Below, piece after piece: positions 8,504 through 16,104 of a DNA stretch of 64,000 nt. Each line of letters begins with the position of its first letter. The stretch's first letter is position 1. Source of the stretch: Bacteroidota bacterium (GTDB lineage: Bacteria; Bacteroidota; JABWAT01); assembly GCA_023151185.1 (NCBI GenBank), contig JAKLJL010000012.1:1-64000 (forward strand), given 5' to 3'. The notes beneath the pieces were generated by a model, which ran no database searches, was not told where the DNA came from, and worked only from the letters and a program-made list of their open reading frames with translations. A program made the position numbers and the translations under genes.

Positions 8504-9493
8504 ATGAAAACTGCCGTTATCGGGGTGGGCCACCTCGGGAAACTTCATTCGAAAATGTATGCCCGGCTTCCTGAGTCTGACTTTGCCGGGGTGTACGATG
8601 TGAATCAGGAGGCAGCCCGCCAGGTCGCTGCCGATTTTAACATCCGTGCGTTTACCAGTCTGGATGAAGCCATCGCCTCGGCCGATGCGTTCAGTGTCGT
8701 AACGTCGACACCCTATCATTTTGCTGTCGCCCGCCAGATTATTTCGGCAGGGAAACCGGTATTCATTGAAAAGCCGATTACAACCACTCCTGATGAAGCC
8801 AGGCAACTGATTGCCCTTGCCCGTGAGAAAAAGGTGGCCCTGCAGGTGGGGCATATCGAACGGTTCAATCCGGCGATTCTCTCCGTCGAAAAATACGACC
8901 TCCGTCCGATGTTTATTGAATCTCACCGGCTGGCCCAGTTCAAGCTGCGGGGGGCAGATGTGGCGGTGGTTCTCGATCTGATGATTCATGATATCGACAT
9001 TATCCTGCATCTTGTCGGGTCGCCGGTTAAACGGGTGGATGCCAACGGGGTCGGGATCGTTTCGGGCACGATTGATATTGCCAATGCCCGGCTTCAGTTC
9101 GAAAACGGCTGTGTCGCCAATGTGACCGCCTCACGGATTTCGCAGCATCCCATGAGAAAAATGAGAATCTTCCAGAAAAACGCCTATCTGGCGGTAGATT
9201 TTTCTGCCGGAAGCTGTGATGTTTTCCGCATTGCCGATCCGGATGAACCCGAAACAACGCCGGCTCTCATGCTCGGGCAGATCGATGTGGGCCCGGTCAG
9301 CCGGAATATTGTCTACGAGCAGCCCGAAGTTAAAGAGGTAAATGCCCTCGAATATGAACTGTCTCTTTTCCTGAATTCCATCCTGACCGGTTCTGAGCCG
9401 CCGGTTACCGGTGAAGACGGACTCAGGGCCCTTGAAATTGCCCAGGAAATTATCTCCCAGATCGAAAATAACCTGAAATCACTCACCGATTAA
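8504..9493 (+). CDS. Gfo/Idh/MocA family NAD(P)-dependent oxidoreductase
   Basis: The 329 residues show an N-terminal Rossmann fold (AVIGVGHLGKLHSKMYA, residues 3-19) and the family signature GKPVFIEKPITTT with the conserved EKP lysine near residue 90, then the C-terminal alpha/beta dimerisation domain including DLMIHDIDIILHLVG. Family members oxidise or reduce sugar hydroxyls. Position third in an LPS operon and the motif GHIERFNPA recall the UDP-GlcNAc 3-dehydrogenase GnnA used for amide-linked (GlcN3N) lipid A in some bacteria, but no GnnB aminotransferase is present here, so this is only a suggestion. A good terminator follows. Confidence 0.85.
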   Translation: MKTAVIGVGHLGKLHSKMYARLPESDFAGVYDVNQEAARQVAADFNIRAFTSLDEAIASADAFSVVTSTPYHFAVARQIISAGKPVFIEKPITTTPDEARQLIALAREKKVALQVGHIERFNPAILSVEKYDLRPMFIESHRLAQFKLRGADVAVVLDLMIHDIDIILHLVGSPVKRVDANGVGIVSGTIDIANARLQFENGCVANVTASRISQHPMRKMRIFQKNAYLAVDFSAGSCDVFRIADPDEPETTPALMLGQIDVGPVSRNIVYEQPEVKEVNALEYELSLFLNSILTGSEPPVTGEDGLRALEIAQEIISQIENNLKSLTD

Positions 9494-9506
9494 CCCTCCG
9501 GAACTC

Positions 9507-9543
9507 AAAAAACAGGGAATTCTGCTCCGGAATCCCTGTTTTT
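9507..9543 (+). terminator. Rho-independent terminator of the LPS operon
   Basis: AAAAAACAGGG (9507-9517) pairs with CCCTGTTTTT (9534-9543), with an inner ATTC/GAAT extension and one bulged base, ending in a T run. It separates the LPS genes from the ligase cluster. Confidence 0.8.
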
Positions 9544-9554
9544 CAGCAGGAATC

Positions 9555-9585
9555 TTGAATTATTCCTTATGAACTGATAATATTC
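9555..9585 (+). promoter_or_regulatory. Candidate promoter of the ligase cluster (TTG-N20-TAATATTC)
   Basis: TTG at 9555-9557 is followed after exactly 20 bases by TAATATTC (9578-9585). This keeps the Bacteroidetes -33/-7 spacing seen at better matches elsewhere in the window, although the second half of the -7 element is imperfect (4 of 6 fixed positions). It lies 31 bases before the start codon at 9617 and just after a terminator. Confidence 0.5.
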
Positions 9586-9616
9586 CCGCTGTTTTTTCAC
9601 CTTCCGGAGACCATCC

Positions 9617-10573
9617 ATGAAAACAGTCGGAATTCTTTTCGGCATGGAAAATTCCTTTCCTTATGCCCTTGCGGATCATATCAATAAACTGAACCGGAAA
9701 GACCTCAGGGCAGAACTGGTCCGGGTGGGCCACCAGACCATGAGTACCGGACTTCCCTATGACATCATCATTGACCGGATTTCGCATGATGTCCCGTTTT
9801 ACCGGTCCATGCTTAAAAATGCAGCACTGACCGGATCTTATGTGATCAATAATCCGTTCTGGTGGAGTGCAGATGATAAGTTTATTGATTGTACTCTGGC
9901 AGAAAAAGTAGGTGTGGCGGTTCCAAGAACCGTCCTGATTCCCAGTAAAGAAAGACCCTGGAACACACAGGAAAGTTCTTTCCGGAATCTGACCTATCCG
10001 CTCGACTGGGAATCTGTTTTTTCCTGGATCGGCTTCCCGATGTACATGAAACCGTACGATGGCGGCGGTTGGCGTGATGTATTTAAAATCAATGACCGGG
10101 ATGAGTTTTGGCGGATTTATGAAACAACCGGTCAGACGGTCATGATGCTTCAGGAAAACATTGAATTCGATTCCTATTACCGGTGTTACGGCGTAGGAAG
10201 AAAGTATGTTCACATCATGCCCTATGAGCCCAGAAATCCGCACCACCTGAGGTACCAGACCGGTGATGATGCCCTGACCCCGAAACTTCAGAAGCGGATT
10301 GAGGGGGATGTCCTGAAGCTGTGCCGGGTGCTGGGGTATGACCTGAATACGGTTGAATTTGCGGTCAGGGACGGGATTCCCTATGCCATTGATTTTATGA
10401 ATCCGGCCCCGGATGCAGACATCAAATCAGTTACAGTTCCCAATTTCGAGTGGATCATTAAAACCATGACCGATTTCCTGATTGAGTTGGTTGAAACAGA
10501 TGCCAAACCGGACTATCCGGCACCGTTTCAGAACTGGTTTGATCAGAACCGGCCGGTGAAAAAGAAAAAATAA
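9617..10573 (+). CDS. ATP-grasp ligase (RimK/glutathione-synthase-like)
   Basis: A 318-residue protein with ATP-grasp architecture: a pre-ATP-grasp domain (residues 1-95, starting TVGILFGMENSFPYALADHIN), the nucleotide-binding core with the conserved lysine strand FPMYMKPYDGGGWRDVFKI near residue 140, the hinge segment MMLQENIEF, and the metal-binding end VEFAVRDGIPYAIDFMNPAPD. Such enzymes activate a carboxylate as acyl phosphate and join it to an amine. It is the first gene of a cluster with a GCS2-type amidoligase and a permuted ATP-grasp protein, so it probably makes a peptide-like metabolite or tag. The substrates are unknown. The start follows from the ATG at 9617, at the beginning of the conserved region. 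Confidence 0.8.
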   Translation: MKTVGILFGMENSFPYALADHINKLNRKDLRAELVRVGHQTMSTGLPYDIIIDRISHDVPFYRSMLKNAALTGSYVINNPFWWSADDKFIDCTLAEKVGVAVPRTVLIPSKERPWNTQESSFRNLTYPLDWESVFSWIGFPMYMKPYDGGGWRDVFKINDRDEFWRIYETTGQTVMMLQENIEFDSYYRCYGVGRKYVHIMPYEPRNPHHLRYQTGDDALTPKLQKRIEGDVLKLCRVLGYDLNTVEFAVRDGIPYAIDFMNPAPDADIKSVTVPNFEWIIKTMTDFLIELVETDAKPDYPAPFQNWFDQNRPVKKKK

Positions 10574-10612
10574 CAGTCTGTGCAGAAGCGGTGAACAGAA
10601 GGAGGACATTTT

Positions 10613-11752
10613 ATGTCAGGAACTTTTCCACAACGGCCTGATTTTACACTGGGAATTGAAGAAGAGTTTATGATTGTCGACCGGCAGACCGGCGATTTGA
10701 AGTCGAGTATTTCAGAGATTTTTGAAGACGGCAGAATGATTCTTCAGGAAAAAATAAAGCCCGAAATGCACATGTCGGTGGTCGAGGTTGGCACCCATAT
10801 CTGCAAAACCACCGCCGAAGCCCGTCAGGAAATACTCACTTTACGCTCAGAAATTGCCAAACTTGCCAAAAAACAGGGTCTGGAAATTGCTGCATCGGGA
10901 ACACATCCGTTCTCTCACTGGAAAGATCAGGAAATCCATCCGGATATCCGGTATCTCAAAATTGTGGAGGATATGCAGATCATCGCCCGGTCGAATCTGA
11001 TCTTTGGCCTTCATGTCCATGTCGGGATTTCGGATAAACAGACGGCCATTGAGATTATGAATGAAGTCCGGTATTTCCTGCCTCATATTCTGGCCCTGTC
11101 TTCGAACAGTCCGTTCTGGATCGGGAGAAAAACCGGCCTGATGAGTTACCGCACGAAGGTGTTCGACAAATTCCCCAGGACCGGTATCCCCGATTACTTC
11201 CCGACTCATTTCGATTTTTCGAACTATATCGACACTCTGATCAAGGTAAACTCGATTGATAATGCAAAAAAAATCTGGTGGGACGTCCGTCCGCACCCGT
11301 TTTTCCCGACCCTGGAATTTCGAATCGCCGATGTTCAGATGCGGGTGGATGAAACCATTGCACTTGCTGCCCTTATTCAGTCCATCTGCCTGACCCTGTG
11401 GAAAATGCGGACGAAAAACACCGGCTGGCGGTTGTACCGGCGCGATCTGATCATGGAAAACAAATGGCGTGCTGCCCGGTACGGCATCCGGGGGAATATG
11501 ATCGACTTCGGTAAGAACATGGAAGTTCCCACGATTGAACTTTTGTATGAACTGATTGAACTGGTTGCCGACTCGGCAGATGAACTGGGCTGCCGCCGGG
11601 ATCTCATGTACATCCATAAAATGATTTCGAACGGAACCGGAGCAGAACGGCAGATCCGGGTATTTGAAGATTCTGGCGGAAATTTCGAAAAACTGGTCAG
11701 TTATATCGTGGATGAAACCCATCTTGGCCTCGACCTGGGGGCTGGTGCATGA
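10613..11752 (+). CDS. Carboxylate-amine ligase, GCS2/YbdK family
   Basis: The 379-residue product begins FTLGIEEEFMIVDRQTGDL, the conserved metal/ATP-binding start of the GCS2 (glutamate-cysteine ligase type 2, COG2170) amidoligase family, and has TAEARQEILTLR, GTHPFSHWKDQEI, LIFGLHVHVG and FRIADVQMRVDE motifs in the expected order. YbdK itself has weak gamma-glutamyl-cysteine ligase activity in vitro; in gene clusters with ATP-grasp proteins this family is thought to make peptide-like metabolites. The start is set by an excellent ribosome-binding site (AAGGAGGA ending eight bases before ATG), the strongest in this operon. It overlaps the next gene by four bases (ATGA). Confidence 0.92.
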   Translation: MSGTFPQRPDFTLGIEEEFMIVDRQTGDLKSSISEIFEDGRMILQEKIKPEMHMSVVEVGTHICKTTAEARQEILTLRSEIAKLAKKQGLEIAASGTHPFSHWKDQEIHPDIRYLKIVEDMQIIARSNLIFGLHVHVGISDKQTAIEIMNEVRYFLPHILALSSNSPFWIGRKTGLMSYRTKVFDKFPRTGIPDYFPTHFDFSNYIDTLIKVNSIDNAKKIWWDVRPHPFFPTLEFRIADVQMRVDETIALAALIQSICLTLWKMRTKNTGWRLYRRDLIMENKWRAARYGIRGNMIDFGKNMEVPTIELLYELIELVADSADELGCRRDLMYIHKMISNGTGAERQIRVFEDSGGNFEKLVSYIVDETHLGLDLGAGA

Positions 11753-12939
11753 TTCCCGGAAATCGGAAGGAATTCAATCAGTTCTGGACGGATCACCGGT
11801 ATCAGCAGTTTCTGCACCGGCTCGAGGTCTCACTCGGACTGATGCCCGGGTTTCACATCTGTGAAACTCCGCTGTTCTTTCCCGCAGGCCTGACTGCCAG
11901 GCTCAGGCAGGCAGGCGAAGAATTAGTCAGCCAGGCGCTGTCACAGGAAGTTCACTCCCGAACCGGAAGGTCTGTCCCTGAAAACTGGCGGGTCCCCGGT
12001 GACGAGGGAATTCCCCATTTTATTCAGGTAGATTTTGCACTGACCGGCGATCCGGCTGACCCGGAGCCCCGCCTGATTGAATTGCAGGGGTTCCCGACAG
12101 TCTATGCCTTTCAGACAGAACTGGCCCGTCAGTATCGCCAGTTTGCCGGGTTCCCGGGTCTTCATTACCTGCCCGATCCTGAAACCGATGATCAGGATTA
12201 TTTTGCTCTCCTGCGGCAGGTGATCGTTGGTAAGGAAGATCCGGCCGAAACCATTTTACTCGAAATTGATCCGCTTCAGCAAAAAACCTATATCGACTTT
12301 TACCTGACCCAAAAACACACGGGAATTTCAATCGTGAACGTCCGGGATCTGATCCGGCGGGGAAATAAGTATTTTTACCGTCGTGACGGCCGGGAAACCG
12401 GAATTAAACGGATTTACAACCGGCTGATTTTTGACGAGTATGAACGGAAGCAGGTGATCAGCCAGGCCGACTTCAGAACGATGGATTCGGTTGACTGGGT
12501 GACCCATCCGAACTGGTATTACCGGATTTCAAAATTTATACTTCCGTTTCTGAACCACCCGTCCGTTCCGGGTGCCTGGTTTCTGCATGAGGCACCGGCT
12601 GATCTCGATTACCGGAATTATGTCCTTAAACCCCTGTTTTCCTTTGCGGGAACCGGTGTCCTGGTGGATGTGACCCGTCAGGATATTGACAGAATTCCGC
12701 CAGATCTGAGACAGGATTTTATTCTTCAGGAAAAGGTGACCTATGCCCCGGTTCTGCAGACGCCGGATGAGCCTGCCCGGGCTGAAATCCGGGTAATGTT
12801 TCTCTGGGACGGAACCCGGCACCGGTGTGTGAATATGCTGGCCCGGATCAGCAAGGGGAAAATGATGGGGGTCGATTTCAACAAAAATAAAACCTGGGTG
12901 GGTTCTTCGGCCATCCTGTTTGAAACCGGGAGTCACTGA
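11749..12939 (+). CDS. Circularly permuted ATP-grasp-like ligase, uncharacterised
   Basis: I recognise the fold rather than a named gene. Near residue 85 the frame reads HFIQVDFALTGD then RLIELQGFPT, which corresponds to the D...G..LIE-N strand that comes early in circularly permuted ATP-grasp proteins such as glutathionylspermidine-synthase relatives. A Rossmann-like part follows (TILLEIDPLQQKTYIDFYL; GIKRIYNRLIFDEY). The nucleotide-binding half comes last: NYVLKPLFSFAGTGVLV with a lysine strand and glycine loop, DFILQEKV, and EIRVMFLWDG. The 396-residue length fits. It overlaps the GCS2 ligase (4 bases) and the next gene (1 base), so it very likely works in the same pathway. No signal peptide is seen. 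Substrate unknown. Confidence 0.65.
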   Translation: MIPGNRKEFNQFWTDHRYQQFLHRLEVSLGLMPGFHICETPLFFPAGLTARLRQAGEELVSQALSQEVHSRTGRSVPENWRVPGDEGIPHFIQVDFALTGDPADPEPRLIELQGFPTVYAFQTELARQYRQFAGFPGLHYLPDPETDDQDYFALLRQVIVGKEDPAETILLEIDPLQQKTYIDFYLTQKHTGISIVNVRDLIRRGNKYFYRRDGRETGIKRIYNRLIFDEYERKQVISQADFRTMDSVDWVTHPNWYYRISKFILPFLNHPSVPGAWFLHEAPADLDYRNYVLKPLFSFAGTGVLVDVTRQDIDRIPPDLRQDFILQEKVTYAPVLQTPDEPARAEIRVMFLWDGTRHRCVNMLARISKGKMMGVDFNKNKTWVGSSAILFETGSH

Positions 12940-13355
12940 TGCCTTCACCTGTCCGGCTTTTTTTCTGGTCCCTGTGGGAATTTCCGCATGTTCTGGCCGG
13001 TGCCGTTCTGTATTTGGTTTACCGGAAATCAGACCGGAAAGTCTGGCAGAATAACCGGCTCTTCATCCGGGCAACGGGTTTTTCGGTTTCTCTCGGGTGG
13101 TTTATTTTCTGGACTGATGAGACACCGCTGGATGGGTCTGCCTCCCCAACCGTTCTGCATCATGAATTTGGGCATTCAGTCCAGTCAAGGAGGCTGGGTC
13201 CGGGGTATTTGGTTGTGGTCGGGATTCCCTCTGCCCTCCGGAATTTTTACGGCCGGATGTACTGGAGAAAATACCGCCGGAGCTGGGGTTCGTATTACGC
13301 CGGATTCCCAGAAAACCAGGCTGACCGGCTGGGAAAAACTTTCCCCGGAATCTGA
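12939..13355 (+). CDS. Small membrane protein with HExxH metalloprotease motif
   Basis: A 138-residue protein with two N-terminal hydrophobic segments (about residues 5-25 and 42-60), then TVLHHEFGHSVQSRRLGP, where HEFGH fits the zinc-binding HExxH pattern, a hydrophobic stretch YLVVVGIPSALRNF, and a C-terminal FPENQADRLG motif whose glutamate could be a third zinc ligand. Similar short proteins with the same HEFGH...QSRxLGP...ADRLG layout occur in Bacteroidetes, without an established function as far as I know. The start codon shares one base with the stop of the permuted ATP-grasp gene, so it is translationally coupled to the ligase cluster. A peptidase role is inference. Confidence 0.65.
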   Translation: MPSPVRLFFWSLWEFPHVLAGAVLYLVYRKSDRKVWQNNRLFIRATGFSVSLGWFIFWTDETPLDGSASPTVLHHEFGHSVQSRRLGPGYLVVVGIPSALRNFYGRMYWRKYRRSWGSYYAGFPENQADRLGKTFPGI

Positions 13356-13414
13356 CTTGCCGGCTTGTTCGGTCTGCTAACCTAATCCTAATACAAAAAT
13401 CCCTGCCAATTCCT

Positions 13415-13422
13415 TACCTTTA
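13415..13422 (+). promoter_or_regulatory. Candidate -7 promoter element TACCTTTA
   Basis: TACCTTTA fits TAnnTTTR and lies 28 bases before the ATG at 13451. No TTG is found at the expected -33 distance, so the call is weaker than at the full promoters. The same octamer appears before two other genes in this window (23891 and 62312). Confidence 0.4.
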
Positions 13423-13450
13423 GGTTTCCTTATCCGCAAGCAGGTGATTT

Positions 13451-15511
13451 ATGCTCGAATCCTTTTTCAAACCCAAAGGTGTGGCTGTTGTCGGGGCTTC
13501 CCGTGATCCCCATAAACTGGGATACGGCGTTGTCAGAAATCTTTCTGAATACCGGTATAAAGGGGCTGTTTACCCGGTTAACGCCTCAGCTACAGAAATT
13601 TTGGGGTTTCCCTGTTTCGCTTCCGTCAGCCTGGTACCCGATCCGGTAGATCTGGCCATCCTTGTAGTTCCGGCAGATCAGGTTCCGGCGATGGTTGAGC
13701 AGTGCGGTAAACGGGGAATCCGTCATATAATTGTGACTTCCGGCGGGTTTTCTGAAACCGGTCCGGAGGGTAAACTTCGGGAACAGCAGCTTAAACAGGT
13801 AGCCGACCGGTATGGAATCCGGCTGGTGGGGCCAAATTGTGTCGGGTCGATCGACACCCATACCCCGCTGAACACCACCTTTGTGGTCGGGATGCCGGCA
13901 CAGGGGGATATTGGGCTGACTTCACAGTCGGGAGCTATGGTTGCTGCCGTCATAGACTGGGCACGGGGAACCGGAATCGGTTTTTCCAGGCTGATCAGTC
14001 TCGGGAATCAATCAGATGTAACTGAACGGGAAATGATTGCCTCAATGATTTCGGATCCGCATACGAAAGTGATTACGGCCTATGTGGAAGGCGTTTCTGA
14101 CGGACGGGAATTTATGGCAGTGGCCGAAGAAGCTGCCCGGAAAAAGCCACTGATCGTCCTGAAAGGCGGAACCGGAGAAGGAGGAGCCCGGGCCGTTGCC
14201 TCTCATACCGGATCACTTGCCGGAAGTGCTGAAGCCTATCAGGCTGCCTTTGCCCGGTCGGGAGTTCTGACGGCTTCGACAATGGAAGAAATGTTCGACT
14301 GGGCCCGGGCTCTGGCCTGGCAGCCCCTTCCGAAAGGAAACCGGATCGGTGTTCTGACCAATGCCGGCGGACCTGCCATCCTGGCGGTTGATGCACTTGA
14401 AGCCGCCGGACTCCGTCTGGCCCAACTGACAGACGAAACCAAATCCCACCTCCGTCCAAGAATTCCGGCAGCAGGAAGTGTGAATAACCCGGTAGATGTT
14501 CTGGCCGGATCAGGGCCTGCAACTTATGCACTGGCTCTTGATGCTCTGCTTTCGGATCCGACTGTGGATGCTGCGGTGGTAATTCAAGCGCCGCAGGACT
14601 GGTTTCTGGCTGAATCTCTGGCCGAAGTGATCGGTGAAGTTGCCGCCAATCATAAAAAACCGGTTCTGGCTGCCATTATGGGAATGGCAACTGTTCAGAA
14701 GGCACTCGAAATTCTCCACCGGAAAAAAGTCCCCAATTTCTCTTTCCCTGAAAGAATGGCCTCAACCCTTAAGGCAATGCTGACCAGAAGGAACTGGCTC
14801 GACGGGCACCAGGACCCACCTGCAGTCATTACCGGTGTTGATCACCTTGAAGCCCAGCAGGCACTTCAAAATCAGGACTTCAGCCGCCTTCTGGCTGCTT
14901 ATGGCATCCGGTTTCCGAAAACAAAGCCGGTGGCTGATGCAAAAACCGCAGCCCTGATGGCAGCCGAAATCGGGTTCCCGGTTGTCATGAAACTGGATTC
15001 CCCCGATTTCAGCCACAAATCGGATGTCGGCGGGGTTCTGCTGAATCTGAAGTCGGCAGAGGAGGTGACCCAGGCTTTTGAAACCATTACCCAAATGGCC
15101 CGCATGATAAAACCCGATGCCCGGATTTCAGGAGTTCTGATTCAAAAAATGATGCCGAAAGGCCATGAAATTTTAGTTGGGATGAAACAGGATGCCCAGT
15201 TTGGTCCGCTGGTTGTTGCCGGGACAGGCGGAGTTGAAGTTGAACTGATCCGGGATGTGGCTTCGGCGATAGCTCCGTTATCTCATCAGCAGGCGGCTGA
15301 ACTGCTCAGTAAAACCATTGCCGGCCGGCGTCTGAACGGCTGGCGGAACATTCAGCCCGGCGACTGGAATGCTGTTACCGAGGTGATTGTCCGGCTGGCC
15401 CAGATCGGGGTCGATTTTCCGGAAATCCGGGAACTGGAAATTAATCCGGTATTGGTTCTGGACCCCGGAAACGGAGCCTGGGCGCTGGACGTCAGGGGAG
15501 TGGTTCAGTGA
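13451..15511 (+). CDS. Acetate/acyl-CoA ligase, ADP-forming (alpha-beta fusion)
   Basis: The 686-residue protein contains both subunits of ADP-forming acetyl-CoA synthetase. Residues 1-130 are a CoA-binding Rossmann domain (GVAVVGASRDPHKLGYGVVRNL), residues 140-455 are succinyl-CoA-synthetase-like domains with the catalytic histidine in ASHTGSLAGS, and residues 475-686 are an ATP-grasp domain (ETI..., MMPKGHEILVGMKQD, ELEINPVLVL). It reversibly makes ATP, acetate or another acid and CoA from acyl-CoA, ADP and phosphate, useful for energy conservation from amino acids or pyruvate. There is no GNAT domain, so it is not the Pat type. The gene stands alone and overlaps the convergent gene by seven bases. 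Confidence 0.92.
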   Translation: MLESFFKPKGVAVVGASRDPHKLGYGVVRNLSEYRYKGAVYPVNASATEILGFPCFASVSLVPDPVDLAILVVPADQVPAMVEQCGKRGIRHIIVTSGGFSETGPEGKLREQQLKQVADRYGIRLVGPNCVGSIDTHTPLNTTFVVGMPAQGDIGLTSQSGAMVAAVIDWARGTGIGFSRLISLGNQSDVTEREMIASMISDPHTKVITAYVEGVSDGREFMAVAEEAARKKPLIVLKGGTGEGGARAVASHTGSLAGSAEAYQAAFARSGVLTASTMEEMFDWARALAWQPLPKGNRIGVLTNAGGPAILAVDALEAAGLRLAQLTDETKSHLRPRIPAAGSVNNPVDVLAGSGPATYALALDALLSDPTVDAAVVIQAPQDWFLAESLAEVIGEVAANHKKPVLAAIMGMATVQKALEILHRKKVPNFSFPERMASTLKAMLTRRNWLDGHQDPPAVITGVDHLEAQQALQNQDFSRLLAAYGIRFPKTKPVADAKTAALMAAEIGFPVVMKLDSPDFSHKSDVGGVLLNLKSAEEVTQAFETITQMARMIKPDARISGVLIQKMMPKGHEILVGMKQDAQFGPLVVAGTGGVEVELIRDVASAIAPLSHQQAAELLSKTIAGRRLNGWRNIQPGDWNAVTEVIVRLAQIGVDFPEIRELEINPVLVLDPGNGAWALDVRGVVQ

Positions 15512-15891
15512 GCAGTTGACAAGGTGAAGGTAGCCAGAATCTGTGACACATGGACGGGTTTAACCAGCAGGGTGATTCTGGGGTGAATCAATCCCTGATT
15601 CCTTGCATCCTGAAGGTCTTCCTTCGAAATAAAAAGTCCGATTTTAGCCTTGGAGTTTGAAATCAGGATTTCGGTTATCAGTGATTTGATAATGGACTTT
15701 TCAAACGAGTAATCCATCAGGGCAACATCGACCCAGCCGGCATAATCCCCCAAAAATCCGATCTCTGTTCCCGAAACACCCAGGTTGATCAGTGCAAACT
15801 CTGAATCCAGCTTTTTTACCAGATCCCGGGTTTCTTTTTCAGAATGTCCGACCAGAAAAAGAGTCGGCTTATGTGGCTTGATTGCATTCAT
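15505..15891 (-). CDS. Degenerate receiver-like protein (CheY fold)
   Basis: The 128-residue product has the alternating pattern of a CheY-like fold. PTLFLVGHSEKET takes the place of the first strand and acidic pocket, VDVALMDYSFE carries an aspartate at the phosphorylation position, AKIGLFISKEDL is the fourth strand, and ITLLVKPVHVSQILATF ends with the conserved KP motif. The acidic pair of the first loop is missing (GHS), so metal-dependent phosphorylation is doubtful; it may be a pseudo-receiver. The ATG at 15891 is chosen over the TTG at 15909 because GGAGGG lies four bases before it. Function and partner are unknown. Confidence 0.7.
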   Translation of the reverse strand: MNAIKPHKPTLFLVGHSEKETRDLVKKLDSEFALINLGVSGTEIGFLGDYAGWVDVALMDYSFEKSIIKSLITEILISNSKAKIGLFISKEDLQDARNQGLIHPRITLLVKPVHVSQILATFTLSTAH

Positions 15892-16104
15892 GCCCTCCAA
15901 AAGATTCAAATAATATGCCGGAATTGGATGGATTCAGGGGAATAAATCGGAATTTGGATGTAAAACCGCCCTTAAGAAATAAAAACTGCGGTATTCCTTC
16001 TGAAAAACAGACAATTTTTTTTCAACGAGTTTTTCCCGCTTGGCCGTATCAGTCCAGAGACGGTAAGAAATCCGGAAAAGATTACTTACTTTTTAACCGG
16101 ATTG
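15892..16104. other. Intergenic region, no gene seen
   Basis: About 210 bases between two minus-strand genes. I see no convincing gene and no strong terminator. AT-rich runs, including a T8 at 16017-16024, suggest the promoter of the receiver-like gene lies here, but no element with correct spacing was found. Confidence 0.4.

Noticed and set aside
9560-10246. Long antisense frame (228 codons) opposite the ATP-grasp gene
   Set aside because: No ribosome-binding site or domain; composition (many His, Arg, Gly, Pro) is that of a mirrored coding strand. The plus-strand gene has clear ATP-grasp motifs.
10847-11722. Long antisense frame (291 codons) opposite the GCS2 ligase
   Set aside because: It lies fully inside a well-supported gene and has no recognisable domain or start signal.
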